Shown here: positions 8,070 through 9,015 of the stretch, in pieces | Numbering within the stretch: the stretch's first letter is position 1 | Layout: each line of letters begins with the position of its first letter | Origin: Streptomyces katrae | GTDB lineage: Bacteria > Actinomycetota > Actinomycetes > Streptomycetales > Streptomycetaceae | Length of the DNA stretch: 9,015 nt | Direction: 5' to 3' | Assembly (NCBI RefSeq): GCF_000966975.1 | Contig: NZ_JZWV01000528.1 | Span: forward strand, 1 to 9,015 | Notes under the pieces: model-generated | What the model saw: the letters and a program-made list of their open reading frames with translations, nothing else | What the model was told of the DNA's origin: nothing | Databases searched by the model: none | Made by a program: the position numbers and the translations under genes

Positions 8070-8689
8070 TGGATTGTTACCTTTCGTCCCTCAATGCGGT
8101 AGCCGTGCCGGGCCAGGCGCCCCACGACGTCGACGAGCAGCTGGCGCTCGACTTCCTTGATGCGCTCATGGAGCGCGGCTTCGTCCTCCCCGTCCAGGAC
8201 CTCCACGACACCCTGGGCGATGATCGGGCCGGTGTCCACGCCGCTGTCCACGAAGTGGACCGTGCAGCCGGTGACCTTCGCCCCGTACGCGAGGGCGTCC
8301 CGCACCCCGTGCGCGCCGGGGAACGCCGGGAGGAGGGCGGGGTGGGTGTTGATGAACCGGCCGCCGAAGCGGTCGATGAAGTTCTTGCCGACGATCTTCA
8401 TGAACCCTGCGGAGACGACGAGGTCCGGCGCGTACGCGTCGGTCGCCTCGGTGAGGGCGGCATCCCACTCCTCACGGCTCCCGTAGGCCTTCACCGGGCA
8501 TACGAAGGTCGGGATCCCCGCCTTCTCGGCCCTTTCCAGACCGGCGATGTTCTCGCGGTCGGCCCCGACGGCGACGACCTCGGCACCGAAACCCTCGGCT
8601 CCGCCGGGGTGGGCGTCGATGGCGTCGAGCAGGGCCTGGAGGTTGGTGCCGGAGCCGGAAACCAGCACGACCAGGCGGGAGGCGGCCAT
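8066..8689 (-). CDS. purN: Phosphoribosylglycinamide formyltransferase
   Basis: Transfers a formyl group from 10-formyl-THF to GAR, the third step of purine synthesis; cytoplasmic. The product is 207 residues, as usual for PurN. The phosphate-binding loop SGSGTNLQ is at 11-18. The catalytic triad matches E. coli N106/H108/D144: N114 and H116 in INTHPALLP and D152 in [10 protein letters not shown]. The start at 8689 is supported by AAAGGG about six bases upstream and by the fit of [14 protein letters not shown] to the first strand. A further in-frame ATG at 8737 would add 16 unconserved residues. The gene is first in the purN-purH pair, with a TTGCAG-N16-TATGGT promoter candidate about 80-105 bases upstream of the start. 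It diverges from the gene starting at 8941. Confidence 0.97.
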   Translation of the reverse strand: MAASRLVVLVSGSGTNLQALLDAIDAHPGGAEGFGAEVVAVGADRENIAGLERAEKAGIPTFVCPVKAYGSREEWDAALTEATDAYAPDLVVSAGFMKIVGKNFIDRFGGRFINTHPALLPAFPGAHGVRDALAYGAKVTGCTVHFVDSGVDTGPIIAQGVVEVLDGEDEAALHERIKEVERQLLVDVVGRLARHGYRIEGRKVTIQ

Positions 8690-8734
8690 GGGAGGCCCTT
8701 TCTCACAGGATTTGCGACGTTGGTCTTGTGTGGT

Positions 8735-8795
8735 CATACGAAACTTCGGGGTACCGATATACGGGGAACCATACGAAGCCACCGACCGCCTGCAA
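8735..8795 (-). promoter_or_regulatory. Candidate purN promoter with nested direct repeats
   Basis: On the minus strand, TTGCAG (8795-8790) and TATGGT (8773-8768) are spaced by 16 bases and resemble a housekeeping-sigma promoter. The -10 box lies inside the second of two direct copies of CATACGAA (8735-8742, 8770-8777). A second pair, CGGGGTACC (8747-8755) and CGGGGAACC (8762-8770), is offset by 15 bases. Repeats over a -10 region suggest regulator binding. The -10 assignment is tentative. Confidence 0.45.
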
Positions 8796-8846
8796 CGATA
8801 CCGGCACACGGGACCGCCCCCGAGGGACGGGGGGACGGGCGGGCGG

Positions 8847-8852
8847 TAGCGT
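8847..8852 (+). promoter_or_regulatory. Possible -10 box for the gene at 8941
   Basis: TAGCGT in the context GGCGGTAGCGTCTGG fits a streptomycete -10 box about 90 bases upstream of the plus-strand start. No good -35 box is seen 16-19 bases before it. Weak call. Confidence 0.25.
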
Positions 8853-8940
8853 CTGGCGTGCAAGCCGTACAACCCCGGCGCACACCGGGTCCACGGACGT
8901 CCACCACACCGTCCACGACACAGGGGAAGTAAGCCACTCG

Positions 8941-9015
8941 ATGCCGGACCGCCGTCAGCCCGACCCCTCCACCGACGACAACCCCTTCGCGGCGCCCCCG
9001 GAGGGCCATCCCGAC
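8941..9015 (+). CDS. Unidentified protein, N-terminal 25 residues only (runs off right edge)
   Basis: An ATG at 8941 opens a frame that stays open to the edge. It begins MPDRRQPDPSTDDNPFAAPP, a Pro/Asp-rich, probably disordered start of a kind common on streptomycete membrane or regulatory proteins. Of the 25 codons, 23 end in G or C, which supports coding. GGGGAAG lies about 11 bases upstream, a slightly long spacing for a Shine-Dalgarno site. No domain is visible, so no function is assigned. It diverges from purN. Confidence 0.6.
   Translation, partial: MPDRRQPDPSTDDNPFAAPPEGHPD

Noticed and set aside
6489..8102. Plus-strand open frame of 537 codons over purH
   Set aside because: Antisense shadow of purH; its Val/Gly/Asp-rich product reflects the complement of purH codons.
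8690..8737. Longer purN with a start at 8737
   Set aside because: The added residues precede the first beta strand of PurN without homology, and the inner ATG has a good Shine-Dalgarno site.
8703..9009. Minus-strand short open frames upstream of purN
   Set aside because: They overlap the promoter-like repeats and are antisense to the well-formed coding start at 8941. Their products are Arg/Pro/Val-rich and featureless.

Overview
The window reads as chromosome of a Streptomyces or a close relative. GC content is very high, third codon positions are almost all G or C, GTG starts are common, and the housekeeping proteins (malate dehydrogenase, FolD with a DUF3017 neighbour, PurN, PurH, an RDD membrane protein) look typically streptomycete. 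No tRNA, rRNA, insertion sequence, phage gene or CRISPR array was seen. Assignments come from reading the translated sequence and remembered family motifs; no database search was run.

Layout from left to right. Positions 1-2629 hold three tightly packed minus-strand genes: a 607-residue membrane protein, then a 123-residue DUF5955-like protein, then a Pro-rich protein that runs off the left edge. Positions 2682-2754 hold hairpins that separate this group from mdh (2766-3755, minus), which lies upstream of it. Positions 3756-4089 are a non-coding stretch with the mdh leader, a possible operator and two strong hairpins. Next come a small DUF3017 membrane protein gene and folD, which overlap and are both minus strand. 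An RDD-family membrane protein gene diverges from folD on the plus strand. A perfect 22-bp stem then separates it from the convergent purH and purN pair, which overlap by four bases. A plus-strand gene starts at 8941 and leaves the window.

Metabolic logic: FolD makes 10-formyl-tetrahydrofolate, which PurN and PurH use as the formyl donor for the two formylation steps of purine synthesis. Malate dehydrogenase belongs to the TCA cycle. These are core genes.

The accessory part is the 1-2629 group. The cytoplasmic C-terminus of the four-helix membrane protein and the N-terminus of the next gene's soluble product carry the same short Gly/Asn-rich motif, around AFSVGGTGHHNT and AFSIGGSNNTNT. A short motif shared between the end of one protein and the start of its genomic neighbour's product is the arrangement described for bacterial amyloid signalling motifs (RHIM-like or BASS). 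This is the best candidate here for an under-described system, possibly membrane-acting signalling or cell death. Function is inferred, not shown.
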